NCBI RefSeq assembly: GCF_006517535.1
Contig: NZ_VHQH01000038.1
Coordinates: 271,182-335,181, forward strand
Reading direction: 5' to 3'
Source: Schumannella sp. 10F1B-5-1
GTDB taxonomy: Bacteria; Actinomycetota; Actinomycetes; Actinomycetales; Microbacteriaceae
DNA length: 64,000 bases
Below are positions 47,550-58,345 of the stretch, in pieces. Made by a program: the position numbers and the translations under genes. The notes under the pieces are model-generated. The model saw only the letters and a program-made list of their open reading frames with translations, was not told the DNA's origin and did not search any database. Position 1 is the stretch's first letter. Each line of letters opens with the position of its first letter.

Positions 47550-49160
47550 TCAGTGCTCGGTCGCCTTCTCGGCGCCGTGCCCGGTCATCGAGCGCACCTC
47601 CATCTCGGCGGCGACGCGTGTGTCCTCGCGCGAGGGCGAGCTGAGCGTGCCGATGATGCCGAGCAGGAACCCGATCGGGATCGACACGATGCCCGGGTTC
47701 GACAGCGGGAACCAGTGGAAGTCGACCCCCGGGATCATCGGCGTCGCCCCTCCCGAGACCGCCGGCGAGAAGATGATCAGGATGAGCGCCGAGGCGAGCC
47801 CGCCGACCATGCTCCAGACGGCGCCGCGGGTCGTGAAGCGCTTCCAGAACAGCGAGAACAGGATCGTCGGCAGGTTCGCGCTGGCCGCGACCGCGAAGGC
47901 GAGCGCGACGAGGAACGCCACGTTCTGGCCCTGCGCGGCGATGCCGCCGAGGATCGCCAGGATGCCGATGCCCACGACGGTCCAGCGGGCCACCTTGACC
48001 TCGCGGCCCGGCTCGGGCTTGCCCTTCTTGATGACGCTCGCGTAGATGTCGTGCGCGAGCGACGTGGCCGCGGTGATCGTGAGACCGGCGACGACCGCCA
48101 GGATCGTCGCGAACGCGACCGCCGAGATGATGCCGAGCAGCACCGGTCCGCCGAGCTGCAGGGCCAGCAGGGGAGCGGCCGAGTTGACGCCGCCGGGAGC
48201 CGCGAGGATCGCATCCGGTCCGACCAGCGCCGCGGCGCCGTAGCCGAGCACCAGGGTGAACAGGTAGAAGGCGCCGATGATCCAGATCGCCCAGACGACG
48301 CTGCGCCGCGCCTCCTTCGCCGTCGGCACCGTGTAGAAGCGCATGAGCACGTGCGGCAGGCCGGCGGTGCCGAGCACCAGGGCGAGGGCGAGCGAGACGA
48401 AGTCGAGCGGGTTCGCGCCGTACTGCAGCCCGGGCGCGAGCACGGCCGAGCCGTCGAGCCCCGCATCCGCCGCCTTCTGCGACGCGCCGAAGGTGTCGAC
48501 GGCCTTCTGCAGCAGCGCCGAGAAGTCGAAGCCGTTGATCGCGAGCACCCAGATCGTCATGATCGCGGCGCCGCCGACGAGCAGGCAGGCCTTGACGATC
48601 TGCACCCAGGTCGTGCCCTTCATCCCGCCGATCAGCACGTAGAGGATCATCAGCACGCCCACCACCGCGATGACGATGCCGATCGCGACCGGGCCGTTGA
48701 GCCCGAGCAGCAGGGCGACGAGGCCGCCGGCGCCGGCCATCTGCGCCAGCAGGTAGAAGAAGCACACGACGAGCGTGGTGACGGCCGCCGCGGTACGCAC
48801 CGGGCCCTGCTTGAGGCGGAACGACAGCACGTCGGCCATCGTGAACTTGCCGGTGTTGCGCATGAGCTCGGCCACCAGCAGCAGGGCGACCAGCCAGGCG
48901 ACCAGGAAGCCGATCGAGTAGAGGAAGCCGTCGTAGCCGTTGACCGCGATGGCGCCGCAGATGCCGAGGAACGACGCGGCCGACAGGTAGTCGCCCGAGA
49001 TCGCGATACCGTTCTGCGGGCCCGTGAACGAGCGCCCGGCGGCGTAGTAGTCGGCGGCCGAGCGGTTGTTGCGGCTCGCCCGGAAGACGATGATCAGGGT
49101 GACGAGGACGAACGCGAGGAAGATCGCGATGTTCAGCACCGGGTTGTTCTCGACGTTCAC
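47550..49160 (-). CDS. actP: Sodium:solute symporter, ActP-like (536 aa)
   Basis: A solute:sodium symporter of 13 membrane helices. AADYYAAGRSFTGPQNGIAI and SGDYLSAASFLGICG are characteristic of the ActP acetate and related monocarboxylate carriers. GTG 49160 overlaps the stop of the DUF485 gene and is chosen since the first helix starts right after it. ActP substrate acetate is likely but not proven. Confidence 0.88.
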   Translation of the reverse strand: MNVENNPVLNIAIFLAFVLVTLIIVFRASRNNRSAADYYAAGRSFTGPQNGIAISGDYLSAASFLGICGAIAVNGYDGFLYSIGFLVAWLVALLLVAELMRNTGKFTMADVLSFRLKQGPVRTAAAVTTLVVCFFYLLAQMAGAGGLVALLLGLNGPVAIGIVIAVVGVLMILYVLIGGMKGTTWVQIVKACLLVGGAAIMTIWVLAINGFDFSALLQKAVDTFGASQKAADAGLDGSAVLAPGLQYGANPLDFVSLALALVLGTAGLPHVLMRFYTVPTAKEARRSVVWAIWIIGAFYLFTLVLGYGAAALVGPDAILAAPGGVNSAAPLLALQLGGPVLLGIISAVAFATILAVVAGLTITAATSLAHDIYASVIKKGKPEPGREVKVARWTVVGIGILAILGGIAAQGQNVAFLVALAFAVAASANLPTILFSLFWKRFTTRGAVWSMVGGLASALILIIFSPAVSGGATPMIPGVDFHWFPLSNPGIVSIPIGFLLGIIGTLSSPSREDTRVAAEMEVRSMTGHGAEKATEH

Positions 49161-49489
49161 TTCTCCGCCTCCTCGAGCTCGTGGCGGATCGCGGTCGCCT
49201 CGGGGTCCATGCGCCGGTTCGCGAACCGCACGTAGGCCATCGTGATCACGAAGGTCGTGACGAACTGGGCCAGGCCCAGCAGCAGGCCCAGATTGACGTT
49301 GCCGATCACCGGCGTCGCCATGAGATCGTGCGCATACGCCGCGAGCAGCACGTAGACGAAGTACCAGAGCAGGAACGCCACGGCGAGCGGGAACACGAAG
49401 CCGCGGTGGCGACGGCGCAGCCGCTGGAACGGCTCGGAGGCGGCGACCGCCTCGTAGTCGGGGGATCGGTGGGGCGCAGGGTCGGACAC
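49157..49489 (-). CDS. DUF485 membrane protein (110 aa)
   Basis: A small protein with two membrane helices (FPLAVAFLLWYFVYVLLAAY and LGLAQFVTTFVITMAYVRFA), usually encoded together with ActP symporters (YjcH in E. coli). GTG 49489 follows GAGGAGG with good spacing; GTG 49507 is less well placed. Overlaps actP by four bases. Confidence 0.88.
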   Translation of the reverse strand: MSDPAPHRSPDYEAVAASEPFQRLRRRHRGFVFPLAVAFLLWYFVYVLLAAYAHDLMATPVIGNVNLGLLLGLAQFVTTFVITMAYVRFANRRMDPEATAIRHELEEAEK

Positions 49490-49618
49490 GGGTGACCTCC
49501 TCGTCACACGCGACGCGCGACGGTGCGCGCCGCGACGATCGGAGGCGCATCCTCGCGTCCCCCGAGTGGGGGTCAGCCTAAGCGGATGCTGTGCGCGGTG
49601 TCGAGGGTCGCGCGCGGG

Positions 49619-51472
49619 TCAGACCGGCCGCGGCGCCGACTCGTAGTCGCGGTCGTCGCGCAGCGGCGGCAGCTGCGCGAGTCGCTGCAGCGCCTCCTGC
49701 AGCGTGGCGGTGAACAGGCGCGCTCCCGCGCCGCCGAAGTGCACCTGGTCGCGGTTCAGCTCGGCCAGGTGCGGCTGCACGGCGTCGTGCCAGTTCGACA
49801 GCTCGACGTTGCGGTACTGCTGCGCGTAGGCGGTGAGGATGGCGTTGTTCGGGTCGATCCACGACCGCGGCGCCTGGGCGGTGACGAGCACGAGCTCGCG
49901 CTGCGGGCCGAGGATGCGCCGCAGGTCGTCGAGGGTGTCGCGACTCAGCGAGCCGTTCGTGCCGAGGGCGACGACGACGATCGAGCGCAGCCGCCCCTGG
50001 TCTTTGATCGACTGCACGAGCGCCGGCCCGGCCGACATCTGCCGCGACACGCTGGCGTCGATGTCGATGCCCGGCAGCTGCGCCTGCAGCTCCTCGGCCG
50101 CCGCGAGGGTGACCGAGTCGCCGACGACGCTGATGCGGTCGCCCTGAGGCGCGGCCTGGGATGCCGACGGGCTGGGGGAGGGCTGGGCCGAGATCGCCGC
50201 CTGGCCGGCCTCGACCTGGCTCTGGGTGCTGCCGATGCCCGGGTCGCGCGACACCGCCCATCCGGTCGCCGCGATCGCCCCGAGCGCGAGCACCGAGACG
50301 AGCGTCGCCGCGATCGCCGAGCTGGCTCCCCAGCGCCACCAGCCGACCGCGAGGCGGGCGGTGCGCCGGAAGCCGTCGGTGCGCAGCGGCATCTCGAGCG
50401 CGCTGTAGGAGATGCCCGCGGCCGTGAGCGTGACGGCCAGCGCCGTCGCGGCCAGCAGCCACCCGCCCCAGCTGTCGCGCGGCCAGCTCGGGATGGCCGC
50501 ATCCAGCAGCAGGAAGACCGGCCAGTGCCAGAGGTAGACGCCGTAGCTTCGGCGGCCGAGCCAGCGCAGCGGGGCGACGTCGAGCGCGCGCCCGAGCAGC
50601 GAGCCCGGGGCGACGGCGGCGGCGATCGCGGCCGTGCTGAGCGCGGCCGCGAGGAGGAGCCCGCCCTGCGTGACGAGCGGATCGTGCTCGGGCAGCGTCA
50701 GCGCGAGCGCGACGAGACCGGCGATCGCCGCGAGCCCGAGCGTGCCCAGCAGCGCGCGACGCGGACGCGACCAGGCCTCGCGGTCGCGCGCCCAGCCGTC
50801 GGCGGCGAAGGCCAGGAACGCCCCGAGCGCCAGGCCGAAGCTGTGCGTGTCGGTGCCGTAGTACGCGCGGGTCGCGTCGACGGGGTCGCCGAGCAGCCAC
50901 ATCGCAGCGGCGCTCGCCGCCGCGAGCACGAGCGCGGCCGCCATGCGCACCCGACGGGGGAGCAGCACGAGCAGCAGCACGAGCAGCGGCCAGACCAGAT
51001 AGAACTGCTCCTCGACCGCGAGCGACCAGAGATTGCGGAACAGCTCCGGCGACGCCGCGTCGAAATAGCTCGAGCCCTGGGCGATGAAGATCCAGTTGGT
51101 CGAGAACGTGGCCGCGCCGATCAGCTGCGAGCCGAGCCGCACCAGGGTGTCGCCGCCGACGAAGGCCGCGGCCGCGCCGCAGACCAGCAGCACGAGCGCG
51201 AGCGCCGGCAGCAGGCGCCGGGCCCGACGCATCCAGAACGAACCCAGGCGGATGCGGCCGGTCGCGGCGCGCTCGCGCAGCAGCAGGGTCGTGATGAGGA
51301 AGCCGCTGATCACGAAGAAGACGTCGACGCCGAGGAAGCCGCCCGGCAGCACGCCGACCGGAGCCAGGTGGAACACGACGACGAGAGCGACCGCGATGGC
51401 CCGCAGGCCGTCGAGTCCGGTCAGCCGACCGGAGAGTGCTCGAACGGGAGCATCGTCGCGGATCGGAGCCAT
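49619..51472 (-). CDS. Acyltransferase-3 fused to a C-terminal SGNH hydrolase domain (617 aa)
   Basis: The N-terminal membrane domain (GLDGLRAIAVALVVVFHL, GFLGVDVFFVISGFLITTLL) is an OafA/YrhL-like acyltransferase that moves acyl groups to extracellular sugars. The C-terminal part carries an SGNH hydrolase: VVGDSVTLAA (block I), LGTNGSLS and DQVHFGGAGARLF (the Asp-His block). The combination is typical of surface polysaccharide acetylation. ATG 51472 is used; GTG 51484 is possible. Confidence 0.88.
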   Translation of the reverse strand: MAPIRDDAPVRALSGRLTGLDGLRAIAVALVVVFHLAPVGVLPGGFLGVDVFFVISGFLITTLLLRERAATGRIRLGSFWMRRARRLLPALALVLLVCGAAAAFVGGDTLVRLGSQLIGAATFSTNWIFIAQGSSYFDAASPELFRNLWSLAVEEQFYLVWPLLVLLLVLLPRRVRMAAALVLAAASAAAMWLLGDPVDATRAYYGTDTHSFGLALGAFLAFAADGWARDREAWSRPRRALLGTLGLAAIAGLVALALTLPEHDPLVTQGGLLLAAALSTAAIAAAVAPGSLLGRALDVAPLRWLGRRSYGVYLWHWPVFLLLDAAIPSWPRDSWGGWLLAATALAVTLTAAGISYSALEMPLRTDGFRRTARLAVGWWRWGASSAIAATLVSVLALGAIAATGWAVSRDPGIGSTQSQVEAGQAAISAQPSPSPSASQAAPQGDRISVVGDSVTLAAAEELQAQLPGIDIDASVSRQMSAGPALVQSIKDQGRLRSIVVVALGTNGSLSRDTLDDLRRILGPQRELVLVTAQAPRSWIDPNNAILTAYAQQYRNVELSNWHDAVQPHLAELNRDQVHFGGAGARLFTATLQEALQRLAQLPPLRDDRDYESAPRPV

Positions 51473-51482
51473 GGCGGCACCC

Positions 51483-51492
51483 ACTTTAGACT
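51483..51492. promoter_or_regulatory. Overlapping divergent -10 elements (acyltransferase and truA)
   Basis: TAAAGT on the reverse strand (51483-51488) and TAGACT on the forward strand (51487-51492) share two bases. The truA -10 is six bases before GTG 51499. The two promoters can hardly be occupied together. Confidence 0.5.
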
Positions 51493-51498
51493 CGGGGC

Positions 51499-52458
51499 GT
51501 GACCGAAGCCGAGGGCCCGCTGGACGCCGCCGACGGCATCCCGGCCGCCTCTCATCGCCTTCGCCTCGACCTGGCCTACGACGGCACGGCGTTCTCGGGC
51601 TGGAGTCGTCAGCCGGGGCTGCGGACCGTGCAGGGCGAGCTCGAAGCGGCGCTCGCGACGGTGTTCCGTCGCACTCCGGTGCCGCCGACGCTGACCGTGG
51701 CCGGCCGCACCGACGCCGGCGTGCACGCGCTCGGCCAGGTCGCGCACCTCGACCTCGACGACGCCCAGCTCGGGATGCTCGACGCCCCTCACCGCGGAGG
51801 CGACCGGTCGCGCGCCCCGATGGGCGCCGCGGCGCTCGCCCGGCGGCTGAACGGGATCGCCGGCCTCGACTCCGACGTGTGGATCGCCCGCGCGACGCGC
51901 GCCCCGGCCGGCTTCGACGCCCGGTTCTCGGCCGTGTGGCGCCGCTACGAGTACCGCGTCGCCGATGCGGTCGCGCTCAAGGACCCGCGCCGCCGCAGTG
52001 CGACGCTGTGGCATCCCGTCGAGCTCGACGTCGCCGCGATGGACGCCGCCGCGGCCGCGCTGACCGGTCTGCACGACTGGGCCGCCTACTGCAAGCCGCG
52101 CGAGGGCGCGACGACGATCCGCACGCTGCAGTCGTTCAGCTGGCACCGCGACGCCGACGGGGTGCTCGTGGCGCGGCTGCAGGCCGACGCCTTCTGCCAC
52201 AGCATGGTGCGCGCGCTGGTCGGCGGCTCGATGGCCGTCGGAGCGGGGCGGCTGGCTCCCGAGCGGCTCGCCGGCATCCGCGACGAGGCGCGGCGCGGGT
52301 CGGAGTTCATCGTCGCGCCGGCCAAGGGCCTGACGCTGATGGAGGTCGGCTACCCGCCCGATTCCGAGCTCGCCGCGCGGGCCGAGCAGACCCGGGCGCG
52401 CCGCGACGCCGGCGAGGTGGATGCGCCGCATTTGACCGGGTCGCCCTCGAGCACGTAA
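51499..52458 (+). CDS. truA: tRNA pseudouridine synthase A
   Basis: TruA makes pseudouridine at positions 38-40 of tRNA. The catalytic Asp72 is in [31 protein letters not shown] and [20 protein letters not shown] are other conserved segments. 319 residues, somewhat long through an extra loop near [19 protein letters not shown] 51499 is leaderless by its TAGACT position. Confidence 0.95.
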   Translation: MTEAEGPLDAADGIPAASHRLRLDLAYDGTAFSGWSRQPGLRTVQGELEAALATVFRRTPVPPTLTVAGRTDAGVHALGQVAHLDLDDAQLGMLDAPHRGGDRSRAPMGAAALARRLNGIAGLDSDVWIARATRAPAGFDARFSAVWRRYEYRVADAVALKDPRRRSATLWHPVELDVAAMDAAAAALTGLHDWAAYCKPREGATTIRTLQSFSWHRDADGVLVARLQADAFCHSMVRALVGGSMAVGAGRLAPERLAGIRDEARRGSEFIVAPAKGLTLMEVGYPPDSELAARAEQTRARRDAGEVDAPHLTGSPSST

Positions 52459-52594
52459 TCTGTACCGGTTGTCTGCTTCCGGCTCGTCCGGCGGGCGACG
52501 ACACGAGCCCTCCACCGTCGGGTTCCGCGCCATCGGCGCGAGAACGCACACCGGAGCGGGATTCACGACCACCTCGAGAGAAAGCAGTCCTATC

Positions 52595-53041
52595 GTGACG
52601 CGCACTTTCAGCCCCAAGCCCGCTGACATCCAGCGGGAGTGGGTCGTCATCGACGCCGCCGACGTCGTGCTCGGCCGCCTGGCCAGCCACGCCGCAGCCC
52701 TGCTGCGCGGCAAGCACAAGGCGACGTTCGCCCCCCACATGGACATGGGCGACTTCGTCATCATCATCAACGCCGAGAAGGTCGCCCTGACCGGCGCCAA
52801 GCTCGAGAAGAAGCTGGCCTACCGCCACTCGGGCTACCCGGGCGGCCTCACCGCCACCGCGTACTCGGAGCTGCTCGAGAAGCACCCGACCCGCGCCGTC
52901 GAGAAGGCGATCCGCGGCATGCTGCCCAAGACCTCGCTCGGTCGCGCGCAGATCAAGAAGCTGAAGGTCTACGCCGGTGCCGAGCACCCGCACGCCGCTC
53001 AGCAGCCCAAGACCTACACCCTGACCCAGGTCGCGCAGTAA
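52595..53041 (+). CDS. rplM: 50S ribosomal protein L13
   Basis: L13 is one of the first proteins to bind 23S rRNA. GTG 52595 gives 148 residues starting [20 protein letters not shown]. It carries the signature [10 protein letters not shown]. An in-frame start at 52469 would add an unrelated leader. Confidence 0.97.
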   Translation: MTRTFSPKPADIQREWVVIDAADVVLGRLASHAAALLRGKHKATFAPHMDMGDFVIIINAEKVALTGAKLEKKLAYRHSGYPGGLTATAYSELLEKHPTRAVEKAIRGMLPKTSLGRAQIKKLKVYAGAEHPHAAQQPKTYTLTQVAQ

Positions 53042-53070
53042 GCGTCCGCCGAAACCGAGGATCACCACTA

Positions 53071-53562
53071 ATGGCGAAGATCGAAGACACCATCACCGGC
53101 GAGGCGCTGCAGAACTACTCGACCGAGACGCCCGCGGGCGCCGTCGAGACCAGCACCCCTCGCGCTCCCCTCACCGTCTCGGGTGCGGCCGTCGGCCGCC
53201 GCAAGGAGGCCATCGCGCAGGTGCGCCTGGTCCCGGGCACCGGCGCGTACCAGGTCAACGGACGCACGCTCGGGGAGTACTTCCCGAACAAGCTGCACCA
53301 GCAGCTGATCAACGACCCCTTCAAGGTGCTCGACCTGATCGGCGGCTACGACGTGACCGCGAAGATCACCGGCGGCGGCCCCTCGGGCCAGGCCGGCGCG
53401 CTGCGCCTCGCGATCGCGCGTGCGCTCAACGAGATCGACCGCGAGAACAACCGTCCCGCGCTCAAGAAGGCCGGCTTCCTGACCCGCGACGCGCGCGTCA
53501 TCGAGCGCAAGAAGGCCGGTCTCAAGAAGGCCCGCAAGGCCTCGCAGTTCTCGAAGCGCTGA
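53071..53562 (+). CDS. rpsI: 30S ribosomal protein S9
   Basis: S9 reaches the P site with its C-terminal KR. ATG 53071 gives 163 residues with the core [20 protein letters not shown] and the conserved tail [10 protein letters not shown]. About 40 extra residues lie at the N-terminus, as in other actinobacteria. Confidence 0.97.
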   Translation: MAKIEDTITGEALQNYSTETPAGAVETSTPRAPLTVSGAAVGRRKEAIAQVRLVPGTGAYQVNGRTLGEYFPNKLHQQLINDPFKVLDLIGGYDVTAKITGGGPSGQAGALRLAIARALNEIDRENNRPALKKAGFLTRDARVIERKKAGLKKARKASQFSKR

Positions 53563-53585
53563 TCCGCGCCTCCGAGCCGGCACCC

Positions 53586-54950
53586 ATGCCTCGACTCTTC
53601 GGAACGGACGGGGTCCGCGGACTCGCCAATGGCGAGATCATCACCGCGGACCTCGCCCTCGGCCTCGCGCAGGCCGCCGCGGTGGTGCTCACGCAGGGCC
53701 GGCACGCGGACGAGAACCGCTCTCGCGGTCGTCGTCCGCGTGCCGTGCTCGCGCGTGACCCCCGCGTCTCGGGCGAGTTCATCGCCGCCGCCGTCGCGGC
53801 CGGCCTCGCCAGCTCCGGCATCGACGTGCTCGATGCCGGCGTGATCCCGACCCCCGCCGCCGCCTTCCTGGTCGGCGACATCGATGCCGACTTCGGCGTG
53901 ATGGTGTCGGCGTCGCACAACCCCATGCCCGACAACGGCATCAAGTTCTTCTCCTTCGGCGGCACCAAGCTGCCGGACGTCGTCGAGGATCGCATCGAGG
54001 CGTCGCTCGGCAAGCCCCACCTGCTGCCCACGGGCGGCGGGGTCGGGCGCATCCGCCGCTTCTCCGACGCGGAGGACCGCTACATCGTGCACCTCGTGGG
54101 CACGCTCGGCCAGCGCCTCGACGGCGTGCACGTCGTGATCGACGCCGCGCACGGCGCCGCCGCCGGCATCTCGCCGGAGGCCTTCGCGCTCGCGGGCGCG
54201 ACCGTGACCGTGATCGGCGCGGACCCCGACGGCCTCAACATCAACGACGGCGTCGGCTCGACCCACCTCGAGCAGCTGCAGGCGAAGGTGCTCGAGGTCG
54301 GCGCCGACCTCGGCATCGCGCACGACGGGGATGCGGACCGCTGCCTGGCCGTCGACCACACCGGCGCGGTCATCGACGGCGACCAGATCATGGCCATCCT
54401 GGCCGTGTCGCGCCAGGCCCGCGGCCTGCTGCGCGACGACACGCTCGTGGCGACCGTCATGTCGAACCTGGGTCTGCGCGTCGCGATGGCCGAGCACGGC
54501 ATCCGCTTGATCGAGACCGCGGTCGGCGACCGCTACGTGCTCGAGGGCCTCGCCGAGCACGGCGCGAACCTGGGCGGCGAGCAGAGCGGTCACATCATCT
54601 TCACCGACCACGCCACGACCGGCGACGGCGTGCTGACTGGCCTGCACCTCGCGGCCGAGGTCGCCCGCACCGGGCGCACGCTCGCCGACCTGGCCGCGGT
54701 CATGACGGTCTACCCGCAGGTGCTCATCAACGTCTCCGGCGTCGACCGCACGCGGCTCGACTCCGACGAGACCGTCGCGGCGGCCGTCGCGGCCGCGAGC
54801 GAGCAGCTCGGCGACACCGGCCGCGTGCTGCTGCGACCCAGCGGCACGGAGCCGCTCGTGCGCGTCATGGTCGAGGCCTCGACCGAGGATGCGGCGCGCA
54901 CCACCGCCGAGCACCTCGCCGAGGTCGTGCGCACGGCCCTCGCGGCCTGA
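53586..54950 (+). CDS. glmM: Phosphoglucosamine mutase
   Basis: GlmM converts glucosamine-6-phosphate to glucosamine-1-phosphate for UDP-GlcNAc. The phosphoserine Ser110 is in [16 protein letters not shown]; the metal-binding [13 protein letters not shown] loop follows. 454 residues. The last domain has the phosphate-binding [14 protein letters not shown]. It lies two genes before glmS, the enzyme of the previous step. Confidence 0.96.
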   Translation: MPRLFGTDGVRGLANGEIITADLALGLAQAAAVVLTQGRHADENRSRGRRPRAVLARDPRVSGEFIAAAVAAGLASSGIDVLDAGVIPTPAAAFLVGDIDADFGVMVSASHNPMPDNGIKFFSFGGTKLPDVVEDRIEASLGKPHLLPTGGGVGRIRRFSDAEDRYIVHLVGTLGQRLDGVHVVIDAAHGAAAGISPEAFALAGATVTVIGADPDGLNINDGVGSTHLEQLQAKVLEVGADLGIAHDGDADRCLAVDHTGAVIDGDQIMAILAVSRQARGLLRDDTLVATVMSNLGLRVAMAEHGIRLIETAVGDRYVLEGLAEHGANLGGEQSGHIIFTDHATTGDGVLTGLHLAAEVARTGRTLADLAAVMTVYPQVLINVSGVDRTRLDSDETVAAAVAAASEQLGDTGRVLLRPSGTEPLVRVMVEASTEDAARTTAEHLAEVVRTALAA

Positions 54951-55023
54951 CCCGTCCGGTCGCGCCGCTCCCGCCGGGGCGCTCGCGCGTCGACGTCGCT
55001 CGCCGCCGCACGAGCGGGCGTCG

Positions 55024-55989
55024 TCAGATCTTGCGCAGCAGCACCGACGACACCGTGTGGTCCGCCTGCTTGCGCAGCACGAGCGACGCGCGAGCGCGGG
55101 TCGGCAGCACGTTCTGCACGAGGTTCGGCTCGTTGATCTCGCGCCAGATCGAGCGGGCCCGCGCCACCGCCTCGTCCTCGCTCAGCGCGGCGTAGCGGTG
55201 GAAGTAGGAGTCGGGGTCGGCGAACGCCCCGCGCTGCAGCCGCAGGAAGCGCTGCACGTACCACTCCTCGATGTCGGGGGTGCGCGCATCCACGTAGATC
55301 GTGAAGTCGAAGAGGTCGCTCACCGCGAGGCGCGACCCGGCGGTCGGCGGCTGCAGCACGTTGAGTCCCTCGACGATGAGCACGTCGGGGCGGTGGGTGA
55401 CGTTCTCGACCCCGGGCAGGATGTCGTAGGTCAGGTGGGAGTAGACGGGCGCGGCGACCTCGGCCGCCCCGCTCTTCACCTGGCTGACGAAGCGCAGCAG
55501 CGCGCGCCGGTCGTAGCTCTCGGGGAAGCCCTTGCGGGTCATCAGCCCGCGCCGCTCGAGCTCGGCGTTGGGATGCAGGAAGCCGTCGGTCGTGACGAGC
55601 TCGACGCGCGGGGTGTCGTCCCAGCGGCCCAGCAGCTCGCGCAGCACGCGGGCGATCGTCGACTTGCCGACCGCGACCGAGCCGGCGACGCCGATCACGA
55701 AGGGCGTCGGCGCCGCGTCGTCGGCGACGCCGGCGCTGCCGGACGTGCGCAGGAACCCGCGGGTCGCGGCGTGCAGCGACTTGGCGCCGGCCGCATACAG
55801 GCTGAGCAGCCGGCTGAGGGGCACGTAGACCTCGGCGACCTCGGTCAGGTCGAGCGCGTCGCCCAGACCCCGGATGGCGGCCACCTCGGTCTCGCTCAGC
55901 GGCTGGGGCGTGTCGGAGGCCAGTGCGGCCCATTCGGCGCGCGGAATCTCGACGAAGGGGGTCGACCCGCCCGCACCGCTGTCAGACAT
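55024..55989 (-). CDS. coaA: Pantothenate kinase, type I
   Basis: CoaA starts coenzyme A synthesis. P-loop [28 protein letters not shown] and [10 protein letters not shown] are present. ATG 55989 gives 321 residues; TACGCT seven bases upstream makes it a probable leaderless mRNA. It is divergent from glmS with 46 bases between starts. Confidence 0.95.
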   Translation of the reverse strand: MSDSGAGGSTPFVEIPRAEWAALASDTPQPLSETEVAAIRGLGDALDLTEVAEVYVPLSRLLSLYAAGAKSLHAATRGFLRTSGSAGVADDAAPTPFVIGVAGSVAVGKSTIARVLRELLGRWDDTPRVELVTTDGFLHPNAELERRGLMTRKGFPESYDRRALLRFVSQVKSGAAEVAAPVYSHLTYDILPGVENVTHRPDVLIVEGLNVLQPPTAGSRLAVSDLFDFTIYVDARTPDIEEWYVQRFLRLQRGAFADPDSYFHRYAALSEDEAVARARSIWREINEPNLVQNVLPTRARASLVLRKQADHTVSSVLLRKI

Positions 55990-55996
55990 CGCGTTC

Positions 55997-56028
55997 AGCG
56001 TAAGGGCACAGGGCGCTCCACCTAGAAT
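55997..56028. promoter_or_regulatory. Divergent leaderless promoters of coaA and glmS
   Basis: TACGCT on the reverse strand (55997-56002) is seven bases before coaA ATG, and TAGAAT on the forward strand (56023-56028) seven bases before glmS ATG. Only 20 bases separate the two hexamers. Confidence 0.55.
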
Positions 56029-56035
56029 CGAGCCC

Positions 56036-57886
56036 ATGTGTGGCATCGTGGGTTACGTCGGTCCGGGTAGCAGTCTCGAGGTTCTGATCGGAGGCCTGCG
56101 GCGTCAGGAGTATCGCGGCTATGACTCCGCAGGCGTTGCGATTCTCGACGCTCACGGGGAGCTCGGTATGCGCAAGCGCTCGGGCAAGCTCGGCGTGCTC
56201 ACCGACGACCTCGCCTCGACCGCGCTGCCCGACGGCCACACCGGCATCGGCCACACCCGCTGGGCCACGCACGGCGGCCCGACCGACGTGAACGCGCACC
56301 CGCACCTCGCCGACGAGGGGCGTCTGGCGCTCATCCACAACGGCATCATCGAGAACTTCGCCGAGCTGAAGGCCGAGCTGCTCGAGGCGGGCGAGAGCTT
56401 CCTCAGCGAGACCGACACCGAGGTCGCCGCGCTGCTGGTCGGCCGCGCCTACCGCGAGACGGGCGATCTGACGGCGGCGCTCGCGCGCGTCGTCGGCCGC
56501 CTCGAGGGCGCCTTCACGCTGCTGGCCGTGCACGCCGCCCAGCCCGGCGTCGTGGTCGGCGCCCGCCGCAACTCGCCGCTCGTGATCGGGCTGGGCGAGG
56601 GCGAGAACTTCCTCGGCAGCGATGTCGCCGCGTTCGTCGAGCACACCCGCCACGCGATGGAGATCGGGCAGGACCAGATCGTCACGATCCGCCCCGACAG
56701 CGTCACGGTCACCGACTTCGACGGCACTCCGGTCGAGACGCGCGAGTTCGAGATCGCCTGGGATGCGTCCGCCGCCGAGAAGGGCGGCTGGCCGAGCTTC
56801 ATGAAGAAGGAGATCAGCGAGGAGCCGGAGGCGGTGGCGAACACCCTGCGCGGGCGCCTGGTCGACGGCCGCACGGTGATCCCCGAGCTCGAGCCGCTGG
56901 AGGACGTGCTGTCGGGCGTCGAGCGCGTCGTCGTGCTCGCCTGCGGCACCGCCTACTACGCCGGGATGCTGGGCAAGTACGCGATCGAGGCGTGGGCTCG
57001 GGTGCCGGTCGACGTCGAGCTCTCGCACGAGTTCCGCTACCGCGACCCGGTGCTCGGGCCGAACACGCTCGTCGTGTCGGTGAGCCAGTCGGGCGAGACC
57101 ATGGACACGCTCATGGCGGTCAAGTACGCGAGCGCCGCCGGGGCGCGCACCCTGTCGATCTGCAACGTGCAGGGCGCGACGATCCCGCGCGAGTCGGACG
57201 CGGTGCTCTACACGCACGCCGGCCCGGAGGTCGCGGTCGCGTCGACCAAGGCCTTCGTCGCGCAGGCGACGGCGCTCTACCTGCTGGCGCTCAAGCTCGG
57301 CGAGGCGCGCGGCCAGCTCACCCCCGAGACGGCGACGCCGCTCATGGAGGAGCTGAGCGCGCTGCCGGACAAGCTGCAGAGCGTGATCGCCGACTCCTCC
57401 GACCGCATCGCCGAGCTGGCGAAGTGGTCGGCCGACACCCAGTCGGTGCTGTTCCTGGGCCGCAACGTGGGCTTCCCGATCGCGCTCGAGGGCGCGCTCA
57501 AGCTCAAGGAGCTGGCGTACATCCACGCCGAGGGCTTCGCCGCGGGCGAGCTCAAGCACGGACCCATCGCCCTGATCGAGCCGGGCCAGCTCGTCTTCGT
57601 CGTGGTGCCGAGCCCGCGTCACACGGGGTCGCTGCACCCGAAGGTCGTGTCGAACATCCAGGAGATCCGCGCGCGCGGCGCCCGCGTGATCGCGATCGCC
57701 GAGCTCGGCGACGCGGCCGTGGTGTCGTCGGCCGACGAGGTCATCCGCATCCCGCTGGCCGGCCCGATGTTCGAGCCGCTGCTCGCGGTGGCGCCGCTGC
57801 ACGTCTTCGGCATGGAGCTCGCGGCGGCGAAGGGCCTCGACGTCGACCAGCCGCGCAACCTGGCCAAGTCGGTCACGGTCGAGTGA
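56036..57886 (+). CDS. glmS: Glutamine--fructose-6-phosphate aminotransferase
   Basis: GlmS makes glucosamine-6-phosphate from fructose-6-phosphate and glutamine. After Met removal, Cys is the amidotransferase nucleophile (MCGIVGYVG). The second half holds the two SIS domains ([20 protein letters not shown]) and ends with [10 protein letters not shown]. 616 residues. The ATG right after TAGAAT gives a leaderless mRNA. Confidence 0.97.
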   Translation: MCGIVGYVGPGSSLEVLIGGLRRQEYRGYDSAGVAILDAHGELGMRKRSGKLGVLTDDLASTALPDGHTGIGHTRWATHGGPTDVNAHPHLADEGRLALIHNGIIENFAELKAELLEAGESFLSETDTEVAALLVGRAYRETGDLTAALARVVGRLEGAFTLLAVHAAQPGVVVGARRNSPLVIGLGEGENFLGSDVAAFVEHTRHAMEIGQDQIVTIRPDSVTVTDFDGTPVETREFEIAWDASAAEKGGWPSFMKKEISEEPEAVANTLRGRLVDGRTVIPELEPLEDVLSGVERVVVLACGTAYYAGMLGKYAIEAWARVPVDVELSHEFRYRDPVLGPNTLVVSVSQSGETMDTLMAVKYASAAGARTLSICNVQGATIPRESDAVLYTHAGPEVAVASTKAFVAQATALYLLALKLGEARGQLTPETATPLMEELSALPDKLQSVIADSSDRIAELAKWSADTQSVLFLGRNVGFPIALEGALKLKELAYIHAEGFAAGELKHGPIALIEPGQLVFVVVPSPRHTGSLHPKVVSNIQEIRARGARVIAIAELGDAAVVSSADEVIRIPLAGPMFEPLLAVAPLHVFGMELAAAKGLDVDQPRNLAKSVTVE

Positions 57887-57932
57887 GCGCCGTCTGGCGC
57901 CGTCGCCTGGGCGCCAGGCGCGGCAGGCGCGG

Positions 57933-57938
57933 CAGACT
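57933..57938 (+). promoter_or_regulatory. -10 element for the acpS leader ORF
   Basis: CAGACT (57933-57938) is six bases before ATG 57945. The hexamer and distance match the esterase gene and the S10 promoter. Confidence 0.5.
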
Positions 57939-57944
57939 GTCCGC

Positions 57945-57986
57945 ATGATCTGTCGAGTGGATGCGCGCCCCGGGTGGCGGCGATGA
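57945..57986 (+). CDS. Possible leaderless 13-codon leader peptide ahead of acpS
   Basis: ATG 57945 with CAGACT six bases upstream opens an ORF reading [13 protein letters not shown] and stopping at TGA 57984-57986, which overlaps ATG 57983 of acpS as ATGA. So translation of the small ORF could be coupled to acpS, for which no ribosome site is seen. It has one Cys. Function is inferred only from position; a random ORF is possible. Confidence 0.45.
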   Translation: MICRVDARPGWRR

Positions 57987-58345
57987 TCGCCGGCATCGGG
58001 GTCGATGTCGTCGATCTGGCGCGCTTCGAGCGGGCGGTCTCGCGCACGCCGAAGCTCGCCGAGCGCCTGTTCGCCGAGAGCGAACGCGACCGTCCGCTGC
58101 GCTCGCTGGCCGCCCGTTTCGCGGCCAAGGAGGCCGTGATGAAGGCGCTGGGGCGCTCGACCGGCATCCGCTGGCACGACATGGTCGTGAGCTCCGACGA
58201 GCACGGGTCGCCCGAGCTGACGCTCGGCGGCGCCGCGAAGGCGATCGCCGACGAGCTCGGCGTGACCCGGCTGCACCTCTCGCTGTCGCATGACGCGGGC
58301 GTCGCGATCGCGATGGTCGTGGCCGAGCGGGACGACGCGCGATGA
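57983..58345 (+). CDS. acpS: Holo-[acyl-carrier-protein] synthase
   Basis: AcpS transfers 4'-phosphopantetheine from coenzyme A to ACP. The motifs [16 protein letters not shown] and [20 protein letters not shown] bind metal and CoA. ATG 57983 gives 120 residues; GTG 57974 would add three. Neither has a ribosome site, but the overlap with a leader ORF may supply ribosomes. Stop overlaps alr (ATGA). coaA nearby makes the CoA precursor. Confidence 0.93.
   Translation: MIAGIGVDVVDLARFERAVSRTPKLAERLFAESERDRPLRSLAARFAAKEAVMKALGRSTGIRWHDMVVSSDEHGSPELTLGGAAKAIADELGVTRLHLSLSHDAGVAIAMVVAERDDAR

Noticed and set aside
46447..48765. Ligase frame extended to 772 codons
   Set aside because: The upstream part lies antisense-free but inside the symporter gene in a different frame and has no family similarity; ATG 47493 starts just before the ligase motif.
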